Shown one piece after another: positions 12,118-26,387 of a stretch of DNA of 64,000 bases. Origin of the DNA: Stramonita haemastoma. Its lineage: Eukaryota > Mollusca > Gastropoda > Neogastropoda > Muricidae. The notes below the pieces were generated by a model. That model had not been told where the DNA came from, did not search any database, and saw only the letters and a list, made by a program, of their open reading frames with translations. The translations under genes and the position numbers were made by a program. The stretch spans positions 69,276,517 through 69,340,516 of the forward strand of contig CM060318.1 in the NCBI GenBank assembly GCA_030674155.1, read 5' to 3'. The stretch's first letter is position 1; each line of letters begins with the position of its first letter.

Positions 12118-15100
12118 ACACACACACACACAACACACACACTGGAAGTAAATGACTGAACTACACAGGCGCGCACACACACACTCACACTCACACACAC
12201 AACTTCTCTCTATCTCTGTCTCTCTCTCATTTTCTCCACCTCTCCCTGTCTCTTACACACACAGACACACACACACCTCTCCCCCCCCCCCCCCCCCTTA
12301 TCTCTTTCTCTCTCTGTTTCTCTGTCTATGTGTGTCTGTTCTTTCTCTTTCTTCCTCTATCTGCATTAGTACACATTTGTCTAGAAATATACTCATTTTT
12401 GCTATGTGATTACTTGGGTATAGAACCTCCTTTAGATTGAAGAAATGACAGAAAAAGTCGTACTTGGAGAGCTTATTTCAGGGCAGAAATTGCTTAGTAT
12501 CAAGAACTGAAATTAGTTCAAGGAGAGGCCGTTAAACAGGCTAGAATTGTTGAAAAATCTTCAGCTTCAGGGGGCTTGCCCCCTGACCCCCACAAGGGGC
12601 TCTGCCCCTTCACCCCGCCAGGGGGCAATGCCCCCTGGACCCCCCCCCCCCCCCCCCCCCCTTTCATGATTTTTGGAGTCTGTCAATTCCTATCCCTGCA
12701 ACACTGAAACTTGATGGGGCATCAGAGACACACACGGGGATGTGCATACAGTTATGTAAGGGGGGAATTATACTTAAATTGCTTCAGGATTGATTTTTTT
12801 TCTTCAGGATTTGGAATGTCTGGAGGACAAAAAAAATGTGGGTTTCAGGATTGAGAGATTTTTTCACTTTCACCCATGTCAATGTGTTGTGATGTGAAAA
12901 TCTGTCCACAGCAATACCATCAGCTATTCCCCCTTTCCAGCCCCTCCCCCCTCCCTTCCAACCTGTTATCCAGGAGGATGAATGTTTACTATTGTAAACT
13001 ATTAGTCTCCTGGTAAAGTAACTCACAGGGAGCTTTACACATATTTAGACTTTGAGAACCAGTATGCAAAGAAATTATGAATGAACAGATGGGGTGATCA
13101 CTTAGATTGAAATTGTTTTAAGCTAAGTGCACACTTTAGGCCAACGATTGTTTTTGATTTAGCCCAGTTAACTGCTGTAGAAATATTTCTTGTTATGAAG
13201 AAAATTTGGACCAAATGGCTATAGATATTTTCTTTTCAGCTGTAAAGTGTGTAGACATTGTTAAAATGTAAGCACTATTTGTCGATGGAGGTCCTTGAAA
13301 ATTGAGAGTGAGGTCCTTGAAAGTCCTTGAAAAGTCCTTGAATTTTCTTCCTAAAGATCTGTATGAACCCTGTATGATGTTTCTGCCCTACTGTTCCCAT
13401 GCTGCTCATGTTGATTTCTCCACCCCAGCCATACCAAAATGTGACACTCCACATAGTCGCATTACACCAGAGGTCAATTTTTAGTTACTGACATGTTATT
13501 TTGCAATCAAATGGCTAGATTCAAAACAAAAAACACATTGAATAACAAACAATTCTATCAAAAGTTTTTACAAATTGAAGTGACAGACTGCAAAAAATGA
13601 CAAAATGAGAAATTGACAAGTTTAGCATCCTAATAAGTGGTCAGAATGAGGGCTTGACTACTTTCAAAACATGTTTAAAGACAAAAGGAAGCAAAATCAT
13701 GCCTTGGTATTTCACTACAAGGTAGAATAAATGCTATAGATTTATAATCAATCAAAATCAACGACCTCACCCCCACCTGCCTAAAATGGCTTCTAAGTTC
13801 TAGCAAAAAAGTAGGTGTCAAGTGACTCATTTCGTGGTAGAGCGTCACAAATTCATTGTGCCACATCTTCAAGGTCAGAAATCAGCAGAGAGCTTTAAAT
13901 CATGGCAACAATCATGCAGCACAACAGATTAGGGACAGGTCAAATTTTACCTGACTCCAATAAGTTTACAAATGTGAAGAAGAAAAAGAGTATAGGCACC
14001 CTGCAATGTTGGATCTGGGTAATTAGGCAGCTCGCACCAAAATTAGCAGAACAACAAAAAATCCCTTTGACTTTAATTTATGGCTCTTGAACTTGTGACT
14101 CTCCAGCCTGTAACCTAAGATGCTAACCACTGCATCATGGCAGTTAGTCTTTTCCAAATTTTTTTGGTATAAAGAGTGAAATCTCTGTCTTTATAATCTG
14201 CTGTTTTATTCTGCATACACAGACTTTAGCTGGACTTTGCCTGCTCAGTAAGCATTTTTAAATTAGCATTTAGTCTGCAGTTTTGCTTACAGTGAATGTA
14301 AAAAAATTTTTGGTCGATTTATACACGAGTCTGATTACATTTACAGTTACTAACTTAAACATATTTCATACAGTGCATGAACTCGAGCTGCTGAGACAAA
14401 GACATCCTTATTGAGTGAATGTCAGATTTGTAGAAGACATAAAAATCTCTACAACCATAGGGTGATTGCAGCACTAGAAGAAAAGAGGGGAAAAGTGAGT
14501 GGTTGGGCCAAATCCATGTATGCATGCAGAATAAAACAGAAGATAATAAAAACAATATTCACTCTCTTTAAAAAAAAAAAAAAAATTTAAGAAAGAAAGA
14601 AAAAGACCAGGTGCTATGGTTGGCACATTAGGTTATGGGTTGGAAGGTCACAGAATCAAGTCCAATACTAGGATGTTTGCCCCTTGACCTTGCCAGGAGG
14701 CCTAAGAAACCTCATGGACACCCACCCCCTCCCCCTCTCCTTCCCCACATGCATATCTGTTTAATGCTAAATCTGGAGTTGTTGGGTTTGGGGTGTTTTT
14801 TCCTGTTCTTTGTATAAGTTCCCAGGTTTACCAGTAGTGAGATTTTTGCATATGGGATAATTTTTACCCACTTTAATGGTAGCCGCGTTCAGAGTTGGGG
14901 GATGATGTTTAATCACCACTTCAGTGTGCATACAGGGTTGGGGGGTTATTTTGTGTACAAGATTTTTTGCATGCGTTCACACACCGGACCTTGGTTTATA
15001 ATCTCACCTGAAGGGCTTTCAGGAGAGTGGGGTCACTTCTGATGTTAACTCTAGGGGAAAAATTCCCTTGAAGTTGAATGGATGCCTCTTCGGTGGTGGC

Positions 15101-18100
15101 TTGAGCCCATGCCATTCGACTGTGAGCTCAGTGCTCTAACGACAAGGCTATCCCATGCCTACTACATCTGTATGACAAAAAGGATTGATTGATTGTGTAA
15201 GATCCAGTCTTGATCAGTTGATGACTGTTGTTACTTACAGTTAAATATTGTTTATTTCCAGTCATGGGACAGAGACAGCAGAACCTGCTGAGATAGCTGA
15301 AACAGGGGAGATATCTGCAAAGTCCAGTCGTGATGCAGAAACAGGTTTCTGGGTGCTGCCACATGAGAAATCAAGCAGGGTAAGAAAACAGTGTAGCACA
15401 TGACTAGACAATGGATATTATTATACAGTGCCTTAGATTGATTTGATTAAATTCCATGGATGAAATTGATAGTCACTAATCTTTTTTTTTTTTTAATCAT
15501 AATGATTGGTACTAGGAGGTGTAGAGTGCTGCACTTTTAAGCAGTCACCGAGCTAGTGATTCTGAATAGTGATTTAGAGGTGGGCCTTTTTAGTTGTCTT
15601 TGTTTCATGTTTTAAAAAAAAAAATGGTGTACCCTTTGTATAAGTCAGCGAGGAGGGGGGGAGGGGGAGGAGAAAACTTAGTACTATATCAGTAATGTTT
15701 CCTAACATGACTTTTGCTGTTGTTTTGTTAACTTTGGGATTGGGTTTTTCGGTTGATTTTTTTTGGGGGGGAGGAGGGGGGATCCTGTACATTGACATTG
15801 CATGACAAGGATTTGGTCAGTTTTGTTATATGATCTTCTATCAAGGCATCACCCCTGTAAAACTGTTTGAATGATATTTGACATGGGATCACAAGTATTT
15901 TTGTGCCTCATATTTAAGCTGAGTTTCCAGTCCCCAATGATTCAGTTATTGTGCTCAGATATTCCCAATTGTCAATTTGTTACTTCCTACCAAGAATGCT
16001 TGTAAAGAATTTCACTGGATTCATATGTAAACAGTATATAAAGAACATATTTTTTTTAGATTCATAATCATTTCAGTACAATCATAGGAAAATCTCATAA
16101 AGTAGCAGCATATTCTAGATTTTTTTCTGTTTGTTATGTAATGTTTGGATAATGTTGGTACAGAGAAGCCAACACTTTCTATAGGGGGGGGGGGGGGGGG
16201 GGGTTTGACTTCTTTTTTGTAAGTTAAGAGTAAACCTTAAAAATCCATTTCTTATGCCAAACAGCGTGCAGCAGAAAAAACCAAAAGAAAGAATGCTTGC
16301 TTGAGGACAGCAGAAGACAGAGCCTACCTCCATGATCAGCTGCTGAAGCTCCGTCATGAACATAAACTCAGCAAGGAGAAATTCCTGGAGCAGGTCGAGG
16401 AGAAAAGGAAGAGATACCGCGCAAGTCTCCTGACAGAAGAAACCTTTTACCATACTATGAGGAAGGTGTGTTGTGTTCTGTGCATGGAAAAGTTAGATTG
16501 TTTGAGAAAAAAGCCATGACACTTTGTAATTCTGTTAAATGCAGAGTGTTTGTGTGGTTTTTATTAATTTTGTCGGTAGAAACTGTTTCTTGCTAACTAA
16601 ATGTAGTTTTAAGTTGGTTTTTATGGATTGAGATGGAGAATGGGTGAAATGCAAATTTGTTGTATGGCTCCTGTATTCAGTGCCATGCTGTCAGTAATCA
16701 ACTGTGAGCAAAATATTTTATGCTGCTGTAAGTCTTAAGTCTTTAAAGAGGAACAATTTTATAATAATATATACCTTTCTTTGTCTAATCTCGCAGTGCA
16801 TTTTTCTTTGTATGGGTCCATAAGGGAGGGGGGGGGTCTGAAATTTAAATCTTAACAAGGTGACAGCCCAGTAGGATTGTTTTAGATAATGTGTGTTAGT
16901 GTATCATATGCACCATTCATTTAGTAGACTTTGTAACAAATTTTGTAACAAGATTTCTGTTGACAGTGGGAGTCCATTTTGAAGAAAGACATAGCTAAGG
17001 CCGTTGCCAAGAAGGTGGAGCACAGTATCGCCAAGACCCTCTTCCAGCACTGTGACGAAATTCAGGCTGCCAGGCAGTCTCAAGCTGATACTACAACTAG
17101 AAGTAAGATTGTTTGGCATGTATACTTTTTTGTTTGTGGGTTGTTGTTTTTTATTAATGATTTTTCCATTGGTTGCTTTGTTTTGCTGTTTAACTATCTT
17201 AGCCCCGTTATGGCCGCAGCTGACAGTAATTTCGGCCTCTGCTAGGTTTAGATAAAGGCCACAGCCAGCAGTTGGTTCTGACCACATGGGCAGTACTTTT
17301 CCATCACACATATATCTTGTGGTTCTCACAGTGTGTCTGAAATTTGGTAAGGCAAAAAAAAAAAAAAAAATTGGTGAGGCAATGCAGAGAATGTTTCAGA
17401 AGGTGCTATTGATAAATTTAGACCTCTAACACGTGTGTACTTTGGAGGGAAGGAAGAAAGCGCAGCCAACGATAGCAGTTTTTTTCACTTGTAGCATGTT
17501 AAAAGTTTGTCTGTCCCGAGCCTAAGGCTCATCAGGCCGGTGCTTATCCTGGTTTCTGTGGCGTTAAGCGACTGAGAGTCATAGACTCCCCCCCCCCCCC
17601 CTGGATAGGACGCCAGTCTTATCGCAGGGTTAACCCCCAACACATGGTTGGTACCCCTTTTACTCCTGGGTGGGGTGAGAAAATAGCCGTAAAGTGCCTT
17701 TTCCAAGGGCACAACGCCATAGCCGAAAGATGGGATCGAACCCGCAACCTTTAGATTACGAGTCCAACGCCCTAACCACTAGACTACAGCGGCAGCCAAG
17801 ACTTGTAGCATGTGGTGGGGGAAAAATAGTGTCTTTAGAAGCAGACAGTTCATCTGATTAACAAGACAATGAATTGAATATGTTTGTAGTGGATGTAGAA
17901 GAATTTGAATGATAAATGTTAAGTGAGTCAGATATTAAAAGCTGAGGAGGAAGGAAATGATGCAGTTAGAGAGAAGAATGACCCAGAAAATTAGACACAT
18001 TCCTGCAAGTGTGGTGACCTGTGCTACACATACGACTGGATAAATTTGACCTCCCAATGGGTCTGCAGCAGAGACACCAGAAAATGTGACACCTTATGAC

Positions 18101-21100
18101 TATTCTCTAGTAATTACAACACTTTTCCTTTGAAACTGCAATAGCAGAAACAAACAGATATGCTGATAACAAAAATAGCAAGAAGGAAAAGAAAACCAGT
18201 GTGCCAAAGTTTGACAGGTGACAGCAATGGGTACACCCCTAACACATCCACAATGTGTGCTTTCTGTGATGTGATGTGTCCCTGTGCAGTCACTACGACT
18301 TGTTTAGAGACTACTGGATTAAAATTTTGTAGGATTTCAGAAGATCTGTGTTGTTTCATTTGTCACACCTGTGTGGTGACACTGGTGACAGTGTGACACT
18401 CATGTACAATTACACACTTCTGTGTACTTAACAAACATGTGGTAACATATACAGGTATGAACTGCAATGTTAAAGTTAGATACTGGTTGAATATGACTTG
18501 TTTTCTAAAGAAAAAAACAGTTAAAACTTTCTGTCTCATCTAGAGATATCATAACAGGTGTTTTGGGGACATTGTGTGACACATCCTTGAAGTACAATTG
18601 CACATAAACATTGGTAAACACATCAGCTAGGCATTAGTTCCTTATTCAACACTAACATGCATGAATTTTCATACTCTACCTGTGATTCAAGACAATTAAG
18701 GTGACAATGACATCTGGTGACCAGACACGTAAACTTGCATTGAAATGCAAGTACAAACACATATTTAGCTTGTGACAAAATTTCAGCTTGATAGCTTGTT
18801 ATGCACACAACAATTGTTCAGGAGTAAACTAAGTCAGACTGGGGTAGAAAATTGAGACTGTAAACCGAGGCCCAGTGTGCAAATGCACACAGAACATCTT
18901 GCACAAAGGTTAAAAACCTGTTCCACCTTTCAAAAGAGCAGACCATTGAGTGCCGGTAGGAGTGGACGACAACAAAATAAAAAAAACAGCATGCTCACAG
19001 ATATATTTAGACACCATGCCTGGGGAAAAAAGGGGGAGTTGGAGTCCCCAGGGCAGTTCAGGGCTGTAGCCTTATGTGGCAACATTCTGGCACCTCTTGC
19101 AACTGCATTGGAACCATTCGTATTGGTGATTGCCTTTCCAATGGATCATTCCAGCAACGTGGGAGATGGGGGGGGGGGGGTCTGCTGCAAGGGTAACAGT
19201 TTGCCCTCTACACTTACTTACCCAGGCTTTGCGCTCTAGAGCCTTAGAGCGCAACTCCATAGTCTTCCGAGACTGACAGATGCCTACCTATGTTCAGTTA
19301 TGTTACACTTTTGTACTCTTTTGTTTGTTCTGTAAGATGCTTTAGTACACATTTATCTGGTCAGAATGAATGCAGTCGAATCATACTGCGTTTTTCTTTG
19401 ATCAGCATTGTGTTTTTGACCAAATTTCGTTTTTCTCTCTCTAACAGTCTCTATCTTTTCTGCAATGTGTGTTGCATTTTTGTGGAGTCGCCTTGTACAA
19501 ACTTGCATTATCAACAAATTGTGAATTGAAAATCATAAACAATGTATGATTTAGACTGGAGTGTTCCACTGACTAAACATATTCTCATGTCATTATTTCT
19601 CCCTGTGTTGCAGCTGGTTTTATTCATGAAGACATTTTCTGTGATCACTGCGACCGTGAAATTGTGGGAGTTCGCTACATGTGTGGGTAAGTTGAAGTAT
19701 GAAGAATTTTTTTTTATAGATCTTTGCATTGTTATCAATAGAATAATTATTGTCCCAAGATGTGAATTTGTAATTGCTTTGAATGCTTTTGTTGTCGCTT
19801 GTGTGCTTCCTGTAGTGTCATGTCGTCAGCTTTGAGGAGTGCCAACACAGCGCATAGAAGTGTAGATATACTTAGGGAAAAAATTAGTCTTGGGAGTAAT
19901 AGATATTCTTGAAAAAGAAAACTCATTAAGTTCTCTAACTTACTCTAATGTTGAAAGAAGACACTTGCTATTTGTTGCTTTATTCATTGTACACAGTTAC
20001 TTTTGATTTCACCGATGTAAATAGAATTGCCATAATTTATGTGATGTTTTTTGTTGCTTTTGTTCAGCAACTGTGAAGACTACGATCTATGTGAGGCGTG
20101 TGAGAACATCCAGCCAGCTGTCCATGACCCTGCACACGTGTTCATCAAAATCCGCACTCCCTGCCCGACTGCAGGCTTCCACAACCCTCTTCTGAAGAAA
20201 GTCATATATGAACAGGAAGACGAAGAGAGGTGAGTACATAACAAATGTTGTCTATTTTATTTCGTTTTGATATCACCTAGTTTTATCGTATGATGACAAC
20301 ACAGCTGAATGAAGCAAGTGGAGGAGTATCAGGAAAATGATGAAACAGAGGTTTCTGCAAGAGTTAACATGTGTTTTGATGATTTGAGAAAGTATGGCAA
20401 GATATTAGGACTTCAATAGAGTTTGAAATAAGTTCACATGCAGCTGCACAAGAATAAAGCATAAATGAAGGAAACTTCCTTCTTTTTAGGACAGGAACTT
20501 TAAAAATCTACCTGTGTCTCCTTCACTTCACTTGTTTCCTCAGAAAATAAATAAATCTGTAAACAAAAGAGAGTTCCTGAAAAAAACTTTTAAACAAGAA
20601 ACCAGTGTCGCTGCAAACTGTTGCCCATTTCTTGTTTGCAAAGAGCATAGTTTTCATTCCACTGTCTTTAATCAGCATAATGTGGAGTCACAAGTTTGAG
20701 TTCAACTCTCTGCCAGCCTGAGAGAAAGAGAACCATGCAGGTAACTGAAAGACCGAGTCATTTTTTGGATGTGCAGTTGCAGGGTTGGTGCTGTAATGAG
20801 AAAACAAAAGCCAACAAAGTAGGAAGTATTTCTTGAGTTTTGTCATAAACACATCTGTAGTGTTGATTCTGGGCTGTACCATTGCCAGATTCCTGCACTT
20901 TTTATCTCCAGGGCTCAAAAAGTTTTACACTGTGCACCCTATCAGGCACAAAGTTAACAAAGGCTTCATCACTTAAACCGTAAGCTTTCTTCTACCTTAC
21001 TCTGAAATATTACAGTGTATGTTTGTTTCCTTTTGCTTAACAGACATATTTAAGAACACACATTTCTTCTTTCTAACTGCCTATTATGGAGCAAATTTGG

Positions 21101-23123
21101 TTGATTTCTCATTTCATCTCTTCCTGATGTCAAGCATTTCCATTTGTGATAACTTTTCATAGAATTGTCATATTTTCTCTCTGGTTTTGTTGGGTTTTAT
21201 ATATAACTGAACAGCTTTTTCATTATGAATTAGTAACATGTTGTTAATTAAAAATTGACGTCCAGTACAGTGTGACTGATTATGTAATGGAGGGTCACAT
21301 TTAAGAGAAGAATACTGTAAAATGGAAATAGTCGCGCATCTTTCATAAAATGTGTCAGCGGTAGCTAAAGTTTGCTGGTTTTTAAACATAATCTGGATTG
21401 GTGTTTTTCAGGGAGGAAGATCCTAAAGAGGTTGACATACCTGATCATGACCTAAACACAGACTTGGGACATTTGGAGGTAAGTTAATTGTGCTTGAAAG
21501 AAATTTCTGCACATCTAAATATATCCACAAAACTTAACCAAAAAACCCAGACAACAACAACAGCAACAAAAAAGCACTGCAGCTGACACTCCTGTTTCCA
21601 GTCCAGAGCAAGTCATTCGTTTCATGCGCATATATATACATAATAATGGGTAGGTGCTGCACTTGTGGTGACACTCTCTCCCCAGGGAGAGCAGCCCGAA
21701 TTTCATGCAGAGAAATCTGCATCTGGTATAAAATAAAAAATGAATAAAATACAATTGTACCACCACAGACTACAGCTTTCCTCGATGCAGTTTCTGTACA
21801 TTTGACTTAGTTACTTTGCAGCTGCAGAAAACAAGGAATTGAAGTAAAATCGGCTAAAGGAACAGACATTTTCTTGCAAAAGGATTGACACTGAGAAACA
21901 AATGTTACAGATAAGATGAGCTTCATTGGTGCCTTGAAAATACAACATTCACATCATTTTTTATGCTGAGAATTGGTTGTAAATATATTGTGGGGTGCTG
22001 AATTGCTATCACAGTACATACTGGGAATTGAGTGGCTGAGAAGTCTCTCAGGAAATGGGACTAGTTTGAAAGGAGCCATGGAAAAGGAAGCACTGCTATC
22101 AATCGTTGAAGATCTGAAAGTTGGTAGCAAACGTACTGTGTTGTTGCTGGCTGAAGTCTCGACACGTAAAAGTGTCTTTTTTTTTTTCTTCTTTTTTGTT
22201 TTTAACATATTTTTAGCAGTAACCCTCCTGAAGAAGTAATAAAACATTTATGAAACTAAAGATCATGTGTAAAATAGTTTTTACAAAGGTAAACAATTCA
22301 AAATAAAGTACGTTTCTAAAATACTTGTGGAACATACTTTGTATGAATAATAGTTCTTGTGTAAAAAAAAAAAGGGGGGGGGGGGGATCAATTTAGCCAT
22401 TTTAGTTCTGACCCAGGGTGGCCACCATGTGCTGAAGCAATATCAGGCCAGATGCACAAAGCCTGCTGTGAGAGTCTGGAAGTAATTATAGCTGCTGGTA
22501 TGTACTTTGAAGGAGGAAAAGGCCAGCAAGCATGTGTGCCTGACCTGATTTCCTGATGGAATGTGAAATCTATGGGCAATTGTGTTCAGATAATCTGAAT
22601 GCAAGAGGGTTAGAGTACTTTTTTGTTAATACTTGTTGAACATGCTTTGAAGAATGTCCATAGATCACTAGTAATTAAAAAAAAAAAAAAGCAAGGGACT
22701 GTGATAAAACTGCCAGGAGGTAATGAGGATGATGTAGTGTGAGAAATCTTTGGGTATGTTCACATCAAACACTGACAGACACAGGTGGCTGCCTGCCTTG
22801 AGATGATAATCAAGGTGAATGAAAAAACAGGCATACTTGGATGTTGGCTCTTTATTTTGAAACAGCAAAAGACATTTTTGTTGAGCACAGTGTGATGGGG
22901 ACCATTTTGCTACAGGTGCACACCTTTCCATTGGTCTCAGCAAAAGGATTGATTCCAAATTTGATTAGCCATGGGCATTTTCTGCCCTTTGTTTGATATG
23001 AACATTCCCTTTGCATCTTCTGGCAATAATACCACCAAAAGGAGGGGGGAGGGGGGGGAGGGCTTCAAATGTCAAAAGATAAAGAAGTAAATCAGCATTT
23101 ACTTCTCTCTCTCTCTCTCTCTC

Positions 23124-23189
<66 letters not shown>

Positions 23190-23487
23190 GTATTTACACA
23201 CACATACACACACAAACACACACACACACACACATTCAGAGTAGTCATGCTCACCACTTTTCTGGTTTATAAAATCTCTCTTTCCAGCAAATTTGCGTGT
23301 AAAAGGATATTCAGCCATAAATGAAAGATTCCTTTTTGTCTAAGTACCCTTTGGGGGAGAATATGGACCTAGGCTCATTTATAGACTTTCTCATTTGTGA
23401 CAACATACCTTTCTAATACCTGTCTATCTACATACCCATACTCTCTCCCATCATCTCTCCTCTCTCTCTCTCTCTCTCTTCTCTCTC

Positions 23488-23529
<42 letters not shown>

Positions 23530-24030
23530 CCTCCTCTCTCTCTCTCTCTCTCCTCTCCCCCCCTCCCTCTCCTCTCTCTCCTCCCCCCTCTCTCTCTCTC
23601 TCTCTCCCTCCCTCCCTCTCTCTCTCTCTCTCTCTCCTCCCTCTCTCTGATAGCCTAGTGGTCAGAACATTGCGCTGGCAATCTGGTTGAGGAGATTTTT
23701 CTCCTGGAGTCAACATCAGTGCTGACTCAACTCTCCCCAAAAGTCCTTCGGATGAGACTTTAAACCAAAGCCCCATGTGCGAACGCACGCATAACATCTT
23801 GCGCACAGCGTTAAATCCTGTTCCGCTTTTCGTAAGAGTAGGCCATCGTGTGCCGGTGGGAACAGATGACAAATACAAAACTGCATACACACGGGGACTG
23901 GATGTAAAAAAGCACAAGAGTGCTTATTCCATTATCCTCTATATAAAAGAATAAATCAAATCAAATAAATCAAATCTCTCTCTCTCCTCTCCCCCCCTCT
24001 CTCTCTCTCTCCCCCCTCCCCCTCTCTCCT

Positions 24031-24099
<69 letters not shown>

Positions 24100-26232
24100 G
24101 AGGTGATAGCCCTGATATGGCCTATGTGGTCGGCGGGGCTATAAGCAACATAATTGGATTGGATTGGTCTCTCACCCCCTCTCTCTCTCTCTCACACCCC
24201 CACACTTGTAGCTGCACACCCAATACACACTGTGAACTGTGCAGAAGAAGTTGTTAGTGAAATCTGTTCTAGTATTTTCTGCTGTCTGTTTCAGTCGAGG
24301 CTTTTGAATTTGGAAAAACGCACTGTTTCTATGTACCAGACCGTTGGAATTCCACCTCCTCCACAGAATCTTCAGCCATGTCCAGTTCTTCAGCGCATTG
24401 AGGATACAGGTATGCAGCATTTTGAGAAATTGTTGTACATGCTCTGATAGTCGTGTCCATAAATTGTGCATTATTGGACATATATGTGTGTGAATGTTAA
24501 AGCACTTGAAGTGTCGGACATAGTTTCATACACCTTGGTAATGTGTGTGTCCATATGTGTTCTGTTTGTCTAAGTTGCCTTTGCTGTCGTGTGTGTGTTT
24601 GTAAACTTGTCTAATAGATTGTATGTTTTATAATTTTATCTGAAAAGGTATGTGTGTGTTCATGTGTGTAGTTTTACCCCATTTTAGCTTGGTGCACATG
24701 TAGGTGTTGCTCATGGCATTTTAACCTTTGCTGGGCACAGTGTCCCCAAACCGCAGATTGGCAAGATTGGCAGGAATTTTGAAGTCTGGATGAGCCGAAG
24801 ACAGCCAAATGTTAGTGACGACTTTTGGCTGACTTGCCCAACAGCCAGACTTCGAAATTCCTGCCAATCTTGTTTCAAATCTTGTGAAAATAGAAGCGTT
24901 GAGATTTTTACTAAAAGAAGTAAAGAAATTATTGCGGATTGTGAGTTAGGGAATGGTTCACAACTTTATATATTTTGTGAGTTGATGAATTGGATGGTAT
25001 TTGGGACTATTAACACAAACACAGCTCAAATTATAAAGTTAACAATCATCATGATCATCAGCAAACCCAGTGGCAATCATCAGAATGCTTTGTTTTGTGC
25101 ATCCATGCATCATTTCTTTTAAAATAATATAAAAAAGCAAAACAGGTGGGAAAAAAATGTTAATAATTATTTTCTGAATGTTTTGTTTTCCCATCTTATC
25201 GAAATTTATTCATGTGTTCCAGAGTTAATGTTTCACTTATTGTGACACACACAAACTAATCAATGGCCTTGTGTGTTTATGTGTTAGAATTCTTAAAGAA
25301 AACAAAAAGATCAGCACAGGATAGGAAATAGGAGTTTTGGGGTTTTTTTTATTTCTGCACGTTTTTGTTTCATCAACATTGATGAAAGCATTGTAGGATT
25401 ATTGCATGTTAGATACACACTCCCACTCACAAGCTATCCACCTCTGTTTTTGCTGCCCCATAGGAAGTGAAGAAAGGATTTTGCTTTGCCCATCAAAGGG
25501 TTAAAAAGTCACTTTGATGTGTAAAAAAGTAGGATAAGAGCAGTTTTCATGCCTCTCTGTATGTTCTGCAGACAAAAAGAAGAAAACTAATAGAATATGT
25601 AAGCATTTTTCATTTTTATTGAGCACAGTAGGAAGGCTATAGTAAGGGGACAGGGTAGCTCATTTGTCACAGCACTTGCTTTCCCCAAGCTTAAGTTAAC
25701 AGCTTTGAGTGTGGTTATCAAGTGGATGGGTGACCATTTGCACACCTTGGCTTCAGTACAATCCCCCAGTTCACCCAGCTGTAAATGGGTATCTGCCCTC
25801 TTTAGTGTCACGGAAGGTAAAGCAGTGAGGGAGAGGAGATGGGCGCCACCATGAATGCGCTGGCTCCTAGAGAAGCTGAGGTCTCTGACATCTCACTCCC
25901 TTTTACCTTTTTACCTATCTGTAGAAAGGGTTTTTTCCTTGCAGTTATTTGGACAAAAGGTTAGTTATGGTCTTATTGTCGAAGTGGGATATTTTAGTTA
26001 GTTTCTTTTGACAAGTAATTGCATGATTGCAGGTGTGTCTGAGGAGGGACTGACTGCTGAGGAATTACAGGAGTTCTGCTTTGTTCCTGACATTTCTTCC
26101 TCCCCAGAACAGTTGGAGGAGGTAAGAGATCTATCCAGATGCTAACACCTTCTTGGTATTGAACCTTGTGTCAGTTTTGTTGTACAGTGTGTACATGCAC
26201 ACACACACACATGCACACATGCACACACACAT

Positions 26233-26284
<52 letters not shown>

Positions 26285-26303
26285 ACACTCACCACTCACT
26301 CAC

Positions 26304-26387
<84 letters not shown>

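Noticed and set aside
17735..17797. Possible tRNA gene (A and B boxes on the minus strand)
   Set aside because: The tRNA-like part continues into a SINE body and recurs at 29505-29568; no full cloverleaf with a matching acceptor stem.
21954..22247. About 90-codon open frames on both strands at 21954-22247
   Set aside because: No family motif, no splice sites in phase with NBR1, and not FW-like; likely chance or an old repeat.
25700..25735. Possible 5S rRNA gene
   Set aside because: Only the internal promoter-like region is similar; the rest is SINE body and a second copy exists.
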